This document shows, one piece after another, positions 1 through 8,475 of a stretch of DNA of 64,000 bases (position 1 is the stretch's first letter; every line of letters begins with the position of its first letter). Source of the DNA: CBDCYS01 sp965224215 (lineage in GTDB: Bacteria > Acidobacteriota > Terriglobia > Bryobacterales > UBA6623); assembly GCA_965224215.1 (NCBI GenBank), contig CBDCYS010000023.1:1-64000 (forward strand). The letters are read 5' to 3'. Under the pieces are notes generated by a model. The model saw only the letters and a program-made list of their open reading frames with translations. It had not been told where the DNA came from and did not search any database. The translations under genes were made by a program, and so were the position numbers.

Positions 1-416
1 GTTCGCTCCACGGGCGTTACCCCGCTTCGTCGCTACTACGGACCTGGCCGCCACCCTCTCGCCTTCCACCGACTTCCTGGTTTCCGCCAGTTATACGGCT
101 TGCTTGCTCCGCCGATTTCTCGACGGGACGAGAAGGGCTTCTCCAGTTGCTTAGCATGCCCTGGTCACCGTGCTGTCCCTACCACCCCGCCGGAGTGACC
201 GGGCGCTGCAGTCAGTCTGCGCCAGCCCATGCTGCCTTCACCCGTGGAAAGAGGGCTTTCGAGGCCACCTATGGGTTCACTTTCGTTACGGCCCGGTGAC
301 TTGCTCACCATCCCAAGGAGGGCTTTGTCAGTTGGCTTCATCGGCTTCGTTTCCTCCACACGGATGCAACCCAAGCTACGGGGCTCTGACTTTTACCCCG
401 GTGGGACTGTCTCCCA

Positions 417-2216
417 CCTGAATTATGCACAGATTCGGCGTAGCCATCGTCGATGGAGTTGTGGCGATAGCGGCACTCGTGTCAACTCAGTGATTTCGCA
501 AGTCGTCTTTTCTGCTGTTTCCCTCCCCGTTTGAGCCGCCTCCTGATCCCGGCAGGGCAAAAGCGGGCTGGCAAGCGGCGTGTTCCCAGTACGTTGCGGC
601 GAGTGCATGAAATTTTATGCATGGAGTGCCCCTCAGCTCAGCGCACCCTCCACCACCGGCGCCAAGCTCGATCCCGGCGGCCCCATCGCCCGCAGCCGTC
701 GCATCAGCCGTTCAAACAGGCCCTTTTCCTGATAATGATCGCTGTAGCTGACACCCGTTCTGCCGGCGTGCCGCCAGATCTTGGCCGCCACGAACAGAAA
801 ACGCAGCCGCGCCGTCGCCAGGGTGGTGTGCCGCAGCGTCTCCACGCTGGCCTGGGCTTCGCGGTTGAACAGCAGCAGCCAGCAGTTGAGATTGTAGGCC
901 AGCATGGCCAACTGAAAGTGATTGCGGTTCATGTCAAAGCGGCGCGAGGGATGGGCCGCCAGCCCGGCGTCGTTGTTGGCCTCCTTGATCAGGTTCTCGG
1001 CTCCGGCGCGCTGATTGTAAAACCACACCACCGCCGCGATCGGCTCGGCCAGATTGGTGACAAACACGCGGTAGGTGTAAGCGCTGGTGGCGAACAACTG
1101 GTATTGCTCGGCCGCGCCGGCCTTGGGCTCGTTTTCGTAACGCAGCGCCAGGAAACGGCCGGCCCGCGCCCAGCCTTGCGGTTGGTAGAGGAATTGGCAT
1201 TCCGCGTCCGCGTCGGAGCGGGGGGAGGGTTTCCATTCTGCTTGCTGCAAGCGCTCGACCAGGCGCCGCGTTTTGCGCGCCACGATGACGAACTGACAAG
1301 CCGCCTTTTCATAGGCCTCCACCGCCTCCCAGCAATAAAAGCCGGAATCGGCCCGCGCCAGGATTTTCTTCACGCCGCCCGGCAAAGTCCGGAAAGCGCT
1401 CTCGAGGTGGGCGGCGATCTGTCGGCCCGTGGGCCGGTCGCCGTTGCGCAACCCGCCCATCAGGTATTCGCGCGTCTCGGCCAGGAAGGTCAGTATCGGC
1501 TGGTAGCTGCGCTTGCCCTTGTTCTTGGGGTTGTAGCTCTTGCGCCCGCCCATCTGGCGGCCGTAGAGGGTATGCACGGTGGTGTCGGTGTCCAGCGTCA
1601 CCGTCTCCAACTTCACGTGGGCCGCGGCCCAGACTCGTTCCCGCAGCTGGCGCTGCATGGAAAGGATCTGCTTCGCCACGTTGAGGTGCAGCGAGGCCAG
1701 AAAGCGCCACAGCGTGGACTGCGGCGGCAGACGCGTCACTTGCAAGATGCCGGTCAGGATGGGGTCGCGAGCGATGAAGCGGAGTTGGTTGAGCCGCGCA
1801 AAGCCGACATAGAGGCCGAGCACGAGGGCCAGCACGAACTGGTAGGGGCTCATGGCTCGGGTGATCCGTTTGGTCGTGAGGGTTTCTTCCAGCAGCGCTT
1901 GGAAGCCGAGTTTTTCGAGCAGGGTGGCGACGGGCAGCAAGCCGCCGTAGGGAGTCAGATTCTTGCCACGGAAGTGATAGGGCGTGGCAGCCCCGATTTT
2001 ATTGGGCCGCGGGGCCCTCGCGCCGGGGCCTTGTTTGACGGGCCTTCGGGAGCTATGCTGTTTTCGTTTGGTAACCATTTGGGTGACCTCCTTGGGGTTG
2101 ACTGGCGAAGCTGCAATCTTTGCCAGCCTACCTTTTTACCCCATGTTTTCGGAGGTCCCCAAATGGTTCCTGGCGGCTCAGCCCTCACCAGGTGCACCGG
2201 CAGTGCATAATTCAGG
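417..2216 (-). mobile_element. IS1380-family insertion sequence, copy A (1800 bp)
   Basis: The ends are inverted copies of CCTGAATTATGCAC, and the element is flanked by a 5-bp target duplication TCCCA (412-416 and 2217-2221). It has the same length as copy B and differs from it by a few bases. A near-palindrome around 609-622 (GCATGAAATTTTATGC) lies just downstream of the transposase stop and may act as a transcriptional end signal. The element sits inside the probable group II intron. Copies A and C point the same way and copy B is inverted relative to them. Confidence 0.93.
633..2078 (-). CDS. IS1380-family DDE transposase (copy A)
   Basis: This is a 481-residue transposase that catalyses cut-and-paste movement of its own element. 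DDE residues are visible: Asp in the segment TLDTDTTVHTLYG, Asp in ADSGFYCW, and Glu in GAENLIKEANND, as expected for IS1380 enzymes. The N-terminus is basic (MVTKRKQ). The start is preceded by GGAGG (AAGGAGGTCACCCAA, then ATG). The reading frame is intact. It differs from the copies at 11705 and 50411 by a handful of residues, for example SMQRQ against SIQRQ and ECQFLY against EYEFLY or ECEFLY. The long open frame on the opposite strand is a composition artefact. Confidence 0.95.
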   Translation of the reverse strand: MVTKRKQHSSRRPVKQGPGARAPRPNKIGAATPYHFRGKNLTPYGGLLPVATLLEKLGFQALLEETLTTKRITRAMSPYQFVLALVLGLYVGFARLNQLRFIARDPILTGILQVTRLPPQSTLWRFLASLHLNVAKQILSMQRQLRERVWAAAHVKLETVTLDTDTTVHTLYGRQMGGRKSYNPKNKGKRSYQPILTFLAETREYLMGGLRNGDRPTGRQIAAHLESAFRTLPGGVKKILARADSGFYCWEAVEAYEKAACQFVIVARKTRRLVERLQQAEWKPSPRSDADAECQFLYQPQGWARAGRFLALRYENEPKAGAAEQYQLFATSAYTYRVFVTNLAEPIAAVVWFYNQRAGAENLIKEANNDAGLAAHPSRRFDMNRNHFQLAMLAYNLNCWLLLFNREAQASVETLRHTTLATARLRFLFVAAKIWRHAGRTGVSYSDHYQEKGLFERLMRRLRAMGPPGSSLAPVVEGALS

Positions 2217-2250
2217 TCCCACTGAACATGCCAGCCTTGACTGGACACAC

Positions 2251-2654
2251 TTCCCACCAACAATCAGCCCAGAAACCCGCTAGCCGCCTGATTATACTCA
2301 GCTTTGGGGCTGCTAGGCGGCTGGGCTTGGAGGCACTGATGCCTGATTGCTCAATGGGAAATTATTTCTCGACACCTATGTGAAGATTCTACACGCCCTC
2401 GCTGATCCGGTGGCGGAGATTGATGCCTGCCGAATGGCCGACCCGTGTCCGCCGGGGACATTCCACAAGACCGAGCCGGAGGAAGTGCAGCCAGTACCAG
2501 CTATGTATTTCGAGCTTGACTGTGGGGCGTCTGGGGATTGGGTGCGAGTTTTAGGAGCGGCTAGATGCCGCTCGTTCTTTGGCTCAGCTCGCTAGGCGTC
2601 TCGGGATTCTTGCCTTGCCCTCAGAACAGCTCGCTTTACGTGATAGTCCCAGCA
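2251..2654. other. No gene recognised; 5' exon side of the probable intron
   Basis: No convincing coding frame is seen here. An 8-bp inverted repeat AGCCGCCT/AGGCGGCT flanks about 25 nt near 2282-2323, within 75 bp of the inferred intron start. Some group II introns insert next to hairpins, so this could belong to the target site, but there is no terminator-like T tract. Confidence 0.4.
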
Positions 2655-3059
2655 TCAGTAGCCCTCCAGCGTGGACAACTCGCAGTCAACCTCCTGCTCA
2701 GTCCCGGCATCGTCGAAGTAGCTGTGGCGCTCTAGTTCCAGTGCCTTCCAAGTTGCCAAGAATTGGCCCCTGGCGTCTTTTTCGGCTCTGAGCAGAGGGT
2801 TCGCATGTGCCGCTCCCGTTCGCTCAGTTACTTTGACAAGCTCGTCCCTCCCGAGTGCTTCCCTGACCTGGTCAAGGCGATCAAGCGCCTCCAGTCCAGT
2901 CTGCAGCAGGGTCAACTTCTCGGGAGAAAGCACGCGCCTCGGTACAATCTCCCGCCACAGCCGCTGGGATCTCTCAGAGAGATGTCCTGGCGGCTTCGGT
3001 GGGTTTTGGTATGCCTTCTTCAAGATCTGCAAACGCTTCTTTTCTTCTGTTCTCGTCAC
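2655..3059 (-). CDS. Phage terminase small subunit, P27 family
   Basis: This 134-residue protein has a basic N-terminus (MTRTEEKKRLQ) and a C-terminal segment, ANPLLRAEKDARGQFL followed by a short hydrophobic helix, that matches the layout of P27-type small terminases (Terminase_4). These recognise packaging sites and direct the large terminase to viral DNA. It is the last recognised gene of the minus-strand operon, downstream of the methyltransferase. No large terminase follows in the window, since the next sequence is the probable intron. In satellites such as PICIs a terS gene alone can redirect helper packaging. That reading is inference. Family assignment is from the visible motif only. 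Confidence 0.72.
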   Translation of the reverse strand: MTRTEEKKRLQILKKAYQNPPKPPGHLSERSQRLWREIVPRRVLSPEKLTLLQTGLEALDRLDQVREALGRDELVKVTERTGAAHANPLLRAEKDARGQFLATWKALELERHSYFDDAGTEQEVDCELSTLEGY

Positions 3060-3106
3060 AGCACCACCATCAGTCCTTTACCTTCAGAGCTGCGTGCAAC
3101 TTTCTT

Positions 3107-3122
3107 GTGTGCGCGCGCACAC
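3107..3122. promoter_or_regulatory. Perfect 16-bp palindrome between the methyltransferase and terS
   Basis: GTGTGCGCGCGCACAC is a perfect palindrome lying just upstream of terS (start 3059). It could be an operator or a hairpin in the transcript. It could also be a purine-pyrimidine alternating tract with no regulatory role. Confidence 0.35.
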
Positions 3123-3203
3123 GTGTCCGAAACCTTGAGTGACGCGAAGTCGCCCCGTAGGGTCTACATTTCCTTCGTTCGTAGCGATTCGACCCGCCCC
3201 CCC

Positions 3204-4902
3204 TTACAAGTTACGGAGCACCGCCTTCCCCTCGTGGGGCCACGTTGTCCATTGCTTGCGATCTTTCCTTGCGAAGATGTCGAGATACGGTCCGGGGCTG
3301 CACGACTCGATGAGCCTGTAGGCTTCGTCGGGTTTAGCGCTGTGCCCTTCGCCCTTGGCGCAAAACCACGTGCCCACGTCCTTACGCTTCAGCGGTAGTG
3401 ATCCGCGCACCCCGAAGAGTAGATGTTCCGTGGAACCGCGGAAGTAATTTCCCATTCCAAACTGGGGCTTGCACCACGTAAGGCAGGTAACGTGACGGAA
3501 GCCCCACTCATCGAGAAGCCGGTACCCTTTCGGCTGCGACCGATTGGTAACCCACAGGTACAGGTGACTATCGTCTGCTGCCAGTTTCGGGATTGGGACG
3601 TCCCCAACTGTCGTGAGTTCTAGAAGTTGCTCCATGCTGAGCGTTTGATAGGTGGGGAGTCCACGACCAAAAGGATCTGCGTCGCCTTCGTCAGAGTAAT
3701 CCCACGGTGGATCGATGACGATTGTTGAGAAAACGCCTTCGAGCTTGCCTAGTGGTTCGACGTGCTCGTCAATGCGTGCTTGGTCCGCATCGCGTTTCTC
3801 TTGTCGGCATCTCTCGACCTTTTCTCGCTTGACCTGTTGAAGCGTCTTCTGGCCGGACGCCATCGCCGCCAAGGCGTGAGGGTCTTCCTTGGCAATTTTT
3901 GCGGCCTGGTGGATGTAGATTTCGTTTACACCCACTTTCTTAGCCGCTTCGCTACGAGCACGCTTAGCTTGGGGTAAATATTTACCAGTAGCTTTCGGGC
4001 GGCCCCGACCAGCGGTCTGACCACCCTTGCGCTGCCCTTCTGCTTTCCGCTTCGCGGCTAGTTCTTCTTCGTACTCCAGAATCTTGACGCCCACCACGGC
4101 CCTCTGTGTGGCGTCAAGATGGCGACGGTGCAGATTCTCGTCAATGACAAACTCCATCACCGCCTGGTCGTCCATTTCGACAGCCTGTACAACCTGAATT
4201 ATGCACAGATTCACTTTGCGAGTGTGGCTGCGTTCGTAGCGGGTTGGCGGTCGTCGTGAGGTGGTAGCTCGGCAACTGGCCTTTTGGCTTCTCCGTGTCC
4301 GGTTTCCCTTCCCGCCCAGAATCCGCGTCGTCAAAACCTCGCTCGGAAGTGACGTGTTTCCAGTGCGTTACGGCTAGTGCATAAAATTTTATGCATAGCG
4401 CATAGCCAGGCTCTCAGATCAGCGCCCTCCCGACCACCGGCAGCAAGCCGCCGTAGGGAGTCGGCTTCCTGCCGCGGAAGTGGTAAGGCGTCGAAGCCCC
4501 GATTTTATTGGGCCGCGAGGCCGTCACGGCTGGGTCTTGTTGGACGGGCCTTTGGGAGCTATGCTGTTTTCGTCTGGTAACCATGTGGGTGACCTCCTTG
4601 GGGTTGGCTGGCGAAGCTGGGATCTTTGCCAGCCTACCTTTTTACCCCATGTTTTCGGGGGTCCCAAATGGTCTCTTGCGGCTCAGCCCTCCTCAGGTCC
4701 ACGCCGCAGTGCATAATTCAGGTACAAGCGGTTGCACCCCGACCGCTTGACAAGCTCGGTAGCGGTTCCGCCCATCGACGATGCACTCATCCTTCAGCTT
4801 GATCGGCTCACGCTGGCCGTTCTCACGAATCGAGTCACAAAGCTGTTGAAACTCGGACCCCGACATGAGCGGGAAAATGTCGGCAGCCGAGTGGGCGTTC
4901 AT
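3204..4902 (-). pseudogene. ParB-like / MT-A70 adenine methyltransferase fusion, split by an IS1380 derivative
   Basis: The N-terminal part (4902 leftwards to about 4723) carries a ParB/sulfiredoxin-type nuclease fold segment with DGRNRYRAC. The C-terminal part (4192 to 3204) carries an MT-A70 methyltransferase domain with the catalytic DPPW in IVIDPPWDYSDEG. This is the N6-adenine methyltransferase type common in phages and integrative elements. Removing 4193-4722 and one copy of the 5-bp repeat TACAA joins the halves in frame as QPLVQAVEMDDQAV, so the ancestral gene was intact, roughly 388 residues. The insertion brings stop codons, so full-length enzyme cannot be made. A shorter MT-A70 fragment from an internal start is conceivable. 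The gene starts 10 bp after the preceding stop, with AGGA as a weak ribosome site. Confidence 0.85.
4193..4722 (-). mobile_element. IS1380-derived internally deleted element (530 bp, non-autonomous)
   Basis: Both ends match the terminal repeats of the full IS1380 copies (CCTGAATTATGCAC), and the element is flanked by a 5-bp duplication TACAA (4188-4192, 4723-4727). It retains about 50 N-terminal transposase codons (MVTRRKQHSSQRPVQQ...) and a short 3' piece; everything between is deleted. Its left arm differs clearly from copies A-C, so it descends from a related but distinct IS. It also keeps a palindrome GCATAAAATTTTATGC near 4379. It can presumably move only if a transposase acts in trans. 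Confidence 0.9.
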
Positions 4903-4911
4903 TACCAGTTC

Positions 4912-5187
4912 CTAGATCTTTGTCCCATGGGGCATTGAGTTCCGGCCCTTACTTGGGACGAGGCACTTCTCGAACATGGTCAGAACTGCGCCCAGCGCCT
5001 GCCGCTCTGCCGCCGTTCTTGACAGCCCGCCGTCGTATTCCCCGATCGCGGCCCGCTCGTAGAAGAGCGCCAAATAGTCGTCCAGGTCGGGCGGGCTGTT
5101 CCGTAAGGCAACGGGCTCAGCGACGGTCACGCCCTGTTGAGAGCGCTGACGTGCAATGACTCGGCGGGCAATTTCTAGGTAGTGCAT
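4912..5187 (-). CDS. Small hypothetical protein of the element
   Basis: A 91-residue acidic-to-neutral protein, starting MHYLEIARR. It contains the stretch YERAAIGEYDGGLSRTAAER, a pattern I associate with the C-termini of phage and plasmid replication proteins, though I cannot name a family. It lies between the DUF3987-type gene and the methyltransferase gene, spaced 32 bp and 9 bp from them, so it is cotranscribed. A longer start at 5241 would overlap the upstream gene and is less likely. Function unknown; possibly an accessory of the replication protein. Confidence 0.6.
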   Translation of the reverse strand: MHYLEIARRVIARQRSQQGVTVAEPVALRNSPPDLDDYLALFYERAAIGEYDGGLSRTAAERQALGAVLTMFEKCLVPSKGRNSMPHGTKI

Positions 5188-5219
5188 CTTACGTTTGCGA
5201 CGACCTTTGCTTATCTCGC

Positions 5220-6599
5220 TTATCTCGCAACGGCACACCAAATTTCTGCCGGGCGTCCCCCGGTGTCGACTTCCCGTCTTTGCACGCGCTTTAGCCCTAA
5301 GAGTGAGTCAAGTGCTCTATGTATCTGGTCTTTTCCTTTGTGGTCGCCGAAGCCGCGCCCAATGTCGGTGAGTGTCATGCCGTCCGTCTTATCACGCAAC
5401 AGCAGCAATACGCGGTCGGCAACCGGATCTCCCAACGAGTCGGCGAAAATAAAGCGAGCAGACGACTCCGCAGACTCCCACACGGCTAGCGCCGCGCCCA
5501 GGTGCTCGGCACGGATCAAGTCGGAAGCATCGAGCAGTGCATAGATCAGTGCGAGTCGCATCGTTTGCGCTTCGCCCCGTGAAGTGACTGAGCCGAATAG
5601 ACCCGGTTGCCCCTGACTCAAACTGCCGTAGACTTCGCACCACACGCGACGTGCCGACTCATCTCGCTTTACCTCGCCCACAACTCGGACTTGCTCGATC
5701 GCTTGCCGAAGTCGGGCCGTCAAGGGTTGCAAATCTTTGTCTCGTAGGCTTCCGCCTTCCGGTAATTCCTTCGATCGTCGAGCGCAGACCCAAAGGAACC
5801 GGTTAGCGAAGCCGTTGCCCGCCTGGGTGTCGGTCAACAAGCGGGTGAGTTCACCCACGGTAATGTGGCCGACCAGCGAGATATGCGCGTCCGTGCTTGA
5901 CGCCGGCGCCGTGCGCGTCATAACACGCTACGTGTCGCCGTCCCACGCCTGACGGATAACCGGACTGAGCGTGTTTCCCTGCCTTTCGCAGACCTGTAGA
6001 ACCCGACCGAATTCCGGCTCGGTGACGAATAACCGTTTATCGTCAATACCGGGGTCTTTCACAATGTGCTCTTGCCGCTTCGGGTCGAATTCTTGGATCG
6101 CGTCCCGAACCCGCCAAATGAGACCTTCGCCCGTTGAAAGACCATTTGTGATGCGGGAAGTTGCCCAGTCTTCGTCGGCGGCGCGAAGAACCCGCTTCAC
6201 ATGCGAACCGCTCGTGCCCTTCCGCGCTTTGCTCGTTTCGCCCGCGACGCAACAGAAAAGGTTTGCGTGGTGCTGGTTAGCTTCGACCCGGAAGTACGGG
6301 CCGCGACCAACGGTCGAACCGAACGCTACGAGAAGCTGAACACGCAGAGCTGCTGGGTCCGCCTCGGTATGCGGCTCGATGGCTTGGACGATCTCTCCTG
6401 CGAGTCCGTAGTACGCTTCTTTTTCCAGCGGCTGCGGCCAGCTTCGGACATGCGAGATAAGCGAGTTATGCGAGATAAGTCCGGTGCCGGTGTCGGGTGC
6501 TTGGACATTCGTGGACGTTTTCGGTGTATCGGTGTCGTCCATGAAATGCCGTACCGCCGCCGCCTTGATGTCGGCGTCCGTATAGGTGCGCTCGCTCAT
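5220..6599 (-). pseudogene. DUF3987-type replication/helicase-like protein with in-frame TAG
   Basis: About 459 codons. The N-terminal half has the segment VAGETSKARKGTSGSH, the modified Walker A of DUF3987 proteins. The C-terminal half has HISLVGHITVGELTRLL and a winged-helix-like tail (DGMTLTDIGRGF). The two halves share one frame and are separated by a single TAG at 5928-5930 (AWDGDT, stop, RVMTRTAP). The family reads through this point without a break, so this is a nonsense change or a sequencing error. The start overlaps the upstream primase-like gene by 4 bp. In phages and satellites such proteins work with a primase in replication initiation. With the stop, product beyond residue 223 is lost unless the downstream ATG at 5921 is used. 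Confidence 0.75.
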
Positions 6600-7207
6600 G
6601 CCGCCCTCTGCAACTCTTGCCGCATCGCCACCAACTCGCCGGGCGAGGCGCTCTCAAGCCGCTGGATTTGGCGGTCGATGGTGTCCGCTCGTAGGTCGTC
6701 ATGAGCGTGCTGCCAGATGTCGCGCCAAGCGTCCTCATCGCCGCTGCCGTCGCCCGTCGCCAGTAGGGCACGCGCCGCGGCGGAAGCCATATTCTCGGAC
6801 TCGTAAAGCGGGTTCCGTTCGTCCCTCAGACGTAGTAGCTTGTCCCGCCGCCACTCGGTGAGGTTTCGAGCTTCGGACACCGCACGGCTGCGCCACTGGG
6901 CGTAGCAGCGCTTCTCTTCGCGGGTTAGTGGACGGTCATTGTCAAGACTCACGCCCCGGTCGTCGGCGAGCCACCGAACAGCGTCACGGCGGTCACTACC
7001 GAGCACGGTCTGGATAAGGTCCAGGATTCCGCCGCCTTGCCCGTGGGCGTGGTCGTACCAGGTGCCCTTACTCTCTTCCAGCGAGACGTTGTAGCCGTCC
7101 CCATCCCGCCAACAGGCACGTCCACGACCGTGGCGTAATTCGCCGCCGCCAAGCGCGTTCCACACCCTTAGAATTGACGCGCCGTCGATGAGGTCACGAA
7201 CTGTCAC
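6596..7207 (-). CDS. Primase-like protein partner of the DUF3987 gene
   Basis: 203 residues. Residues about 20-90 (GGGELRHGRGRACWRDGDGYNVSLEES... followed by GGGILDLIQ and RRDAVRWLADDRGVSL) resemble the N-terminal nucleic-acid-binding part of phage primases encoded just before DUF3987 proteins. The zinc-ligand cysteines of a CHC2 finger are not visible. The C-terminal half is charged and probably helical. It overlaps the upstream HTH gene and the downstream DUF3987 gene by 4 bp each, which indicates translational coupling. Likely role: primer synthesis or loading for the element. Family assignment is by resemblance only. Confidence 0.6.
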   Translation of the reverse strand: MTVRDLIDGASILRVWNALGGGELRHGRGRACWRDGDGYNVSLEESKGTWYDHAHGQGGGILDLIQTVLGSDRRDAVRWLADDRGVSLDNDRPLTREEKRCYAQWRSRAVSEARNLTEWRRDKLLRLRDERNPLYESENMASAAARALLATGDGSGDEDAWRDIWQHAHDDLRADTIDRQIQRLESASPGELVAMRQELQRAA

Positions 7208-7419
7208 GCTTGAATCCCAAAAACCTCGTAGACACGTAAGCGGGGCAGGATTATCCGCTTTCCGATTCGGATCGCCTTGATTCCTGCAATCTCACCGCTG
7301 CGCTTGATTTCGTCGTAGGCCGTCATGCGCGACGTGCCACTTAGGTCTACAAATTCCTCGACGCTCATGCCTGCAGGCGTGCGTCGGCTTTGGTCCTGTA
7401 CGGCGCGTTCGTGTTTCAT
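7204..7419 (-). CDS. Excisionase/AlpA-like helix-turn-helix protein
   Basis: 71 residues with a MerR/Xis-type winged helix: SVEEFVDLSGTSRMTAYDEIKRSGEIAGIKAIRIGKR is the usual helix-turn-helix plus wing, followed by a short tail. Such proteins direct excision by the integrase or activate the element's operon. It is the first gene of the minus-strand operon and divergent from the zinc-finger/integrase pair. The downstream primase-like gene overlaps its end. Start at 7419 chosen because no other in-frame start precedes the HTH with comparable length. Confidence 0.72.
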   Translation of the reverse strand: MKHERAVQDQSRRTPAGMSVEEFVDLSGTSRMTAYDEIKRSGEIAGIKAIRIGKRIILPRLRVYEVFGIQA

Positions 7420-7521
7420 AGCACCCTTATCCTAGCAATCCGTATCGTAGTGGTCTATCACGCCTCTTGCAAAACAACACGCGTTGGCATATTATATTCG
7501 TATTGTAGATCGAATCTAGCG
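7420..7521. promoter_or_regulatory. Divergent control region of the integrated element
   Basis: This AT-richer 102-bp region lies between the divergent HTH gene and the zinc-finger gene. It has a -10-like TATTAT at about 7490-7495 reading rightward. A near-direct repeat, TCCGTATCGTAG (7439-7450) and TTCGTATTGTAG (7498-7509), lies near each promoter and is a plausible operator pair. No experimental support. Confidence 0.4.
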
Positions 7522-8475
7522 ATGAGCGACCCTATCTATCAATTCCAGTGGACAGTCCCCGACGCCGGCTACGAAGTCGTCAGCACTAGCGAATGGTTGG
7601 ACCAACCCTATTTGCCTGAAAAAGAGGAACGATTTCTAGTCGAAAAACTGACCGGGGATGACTCGTGGATCAAGCAATATACACCCCTGATTTCTCAAAC
7701 TGGGCTGTTCAGGGAGTTTGCGGACTTGCATCCAGCCACCGAAGAGTCCATCGTTGATTTCGCGGGCAGGTTTGGCTCCTTGGGTGTTCCATTCAGCACA
7801 ACTGTTAGGCGAGGCAAGCCAGGCGACAGCGAGGGAATGGCCTTATGGCCGTCACAGTCGCACGGGGAGCTAATATCGTCCTGGCAATTCCAGGTAAAGA
7901 CGATGAATCATGTGCTCCAGATATGGGATGCGATCGAATGTGGGAACCTCGCGGCACTTCGGGAATTCATCACATGGCGTGACGACAGCCGAGTCCACTA
8001 TGAGGGTCCTCTTGGCCTCTACGTTATTACCTCGGGCGACTACCGTGAGCAGTTTTTCGGCCAACTCAAAATCGGCGAACTCGCGCGGCCAGCCGCCGAT
8101 TTCGTTCGAGAGAGGGTAAACGAGAAGTTGGAAAATCTTGGCGTCACTAGCAGGCTCTTCTGGGAACCACGCTACCGCAAGCAGACGGTCCACGTTGTGC
8201 CGAAAACTTTGGCCGCAGCAATGTGGCTCCAGTTCGCCAAGGCCATTGAGGGTAACAAGCGGTATCAGCAATGCGAGCAATGCAACCGCTGGTTTGAAGT
8301 TGCGGTCGAGAAGCGAGAGGGCGCGAAATTTTGCCAGAACGCATGCCGCTCGAAAGCGTACCGTGAGAAGCAGAAGACCGCCAAGGCGTTGCGGACTCAA
8401 GGGTTGTCGGTGGAGCAGATCGCAGAGCGTGTCGATTCAGACGCCAAGACGATTGAAGGATGGGTGAAATCATGA
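7522..8475 (+). CDS. Zinc-finger protein with C-terminal HTH, next to the integrase
   Basis: 317 residues. The N-terminal 230 residues match nothing I recognise. Residues about 248-275 carry a treble-clef-like zinc finger (CEQCNRWFEV...FCQNACRSKAYREK: C-x2-C and C-x3-C), the type seen at the C-terminus of CGNR-like proteins. A short helix-turn-helix (GLSVEQIAERVDSDAKTIEGWV) ends the protein. It overlaps the integrase start by 4 bp (ATGA), so the two are coupled. Likely a DNA-binding regulator of integration or a repressor-like protein; this is inference. Start at 7522 (ATGAGCGAC) follows the AT-rich promoter-like region. Confidence 0.65.
   Translation: MSDPIYQFQWTVPDAGYEVVSTSEWLDQPYLPEKEERFLVEKLTGDDSWIKQYTPLISQTGLFREFADLHPATEESIVDFAGRFGSLGVPFSTTVRRGKPGDSEGMALWPSQSHGELISSWQFQVKTMNHVLQIWDAIECGNLAALREFITWRDDSRVHYEGPLGLYVITSGDYREQFFGQLKIGELARPAADFVRERVNEKLENLGVTSRLFWEPRYRKQTVHVVPKTLAAAMWLQFAKAIEGNKRYQQCEQCNRWFEVAVEKREGAKFCQNACRSKAYREKQKTAKALRTQGLSVEQIAERVDSDAKTIEGWVKS

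Larger units (their letters stand above)
1..2250 (-). ncRNA. Probable group II intron 5' region (domain I), interrupted by IS1380 copy A
   Basis: Read on the minus strand and with the insertion at 417-2221 removed, the sequence starts GTGTG at 2250, which fits the group II intron 5' consensus GUGYG. It then forms small hairpins: GTGGGA/TCCCAC, which the insertion splits exactly, and CGGGG/CCCCG. It contains no convincing reading frame. The intron ORF and domains V-VI would lie to the left of the window and cannot be seen. The assignment rests on the 5' signature and on general resemblance to intron leader sequences. Another structured or repetitive element is possible. Confidence 0.42.

Noticed and set aside
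531..2210. A 559-codon open frame antisense to the IS1380 transposase, also present in copies B and C
   Set aside because: It mirrors GC-rich codon structure of the transposase, has no ribosome site or family features, and recurs only because the IS recurs.
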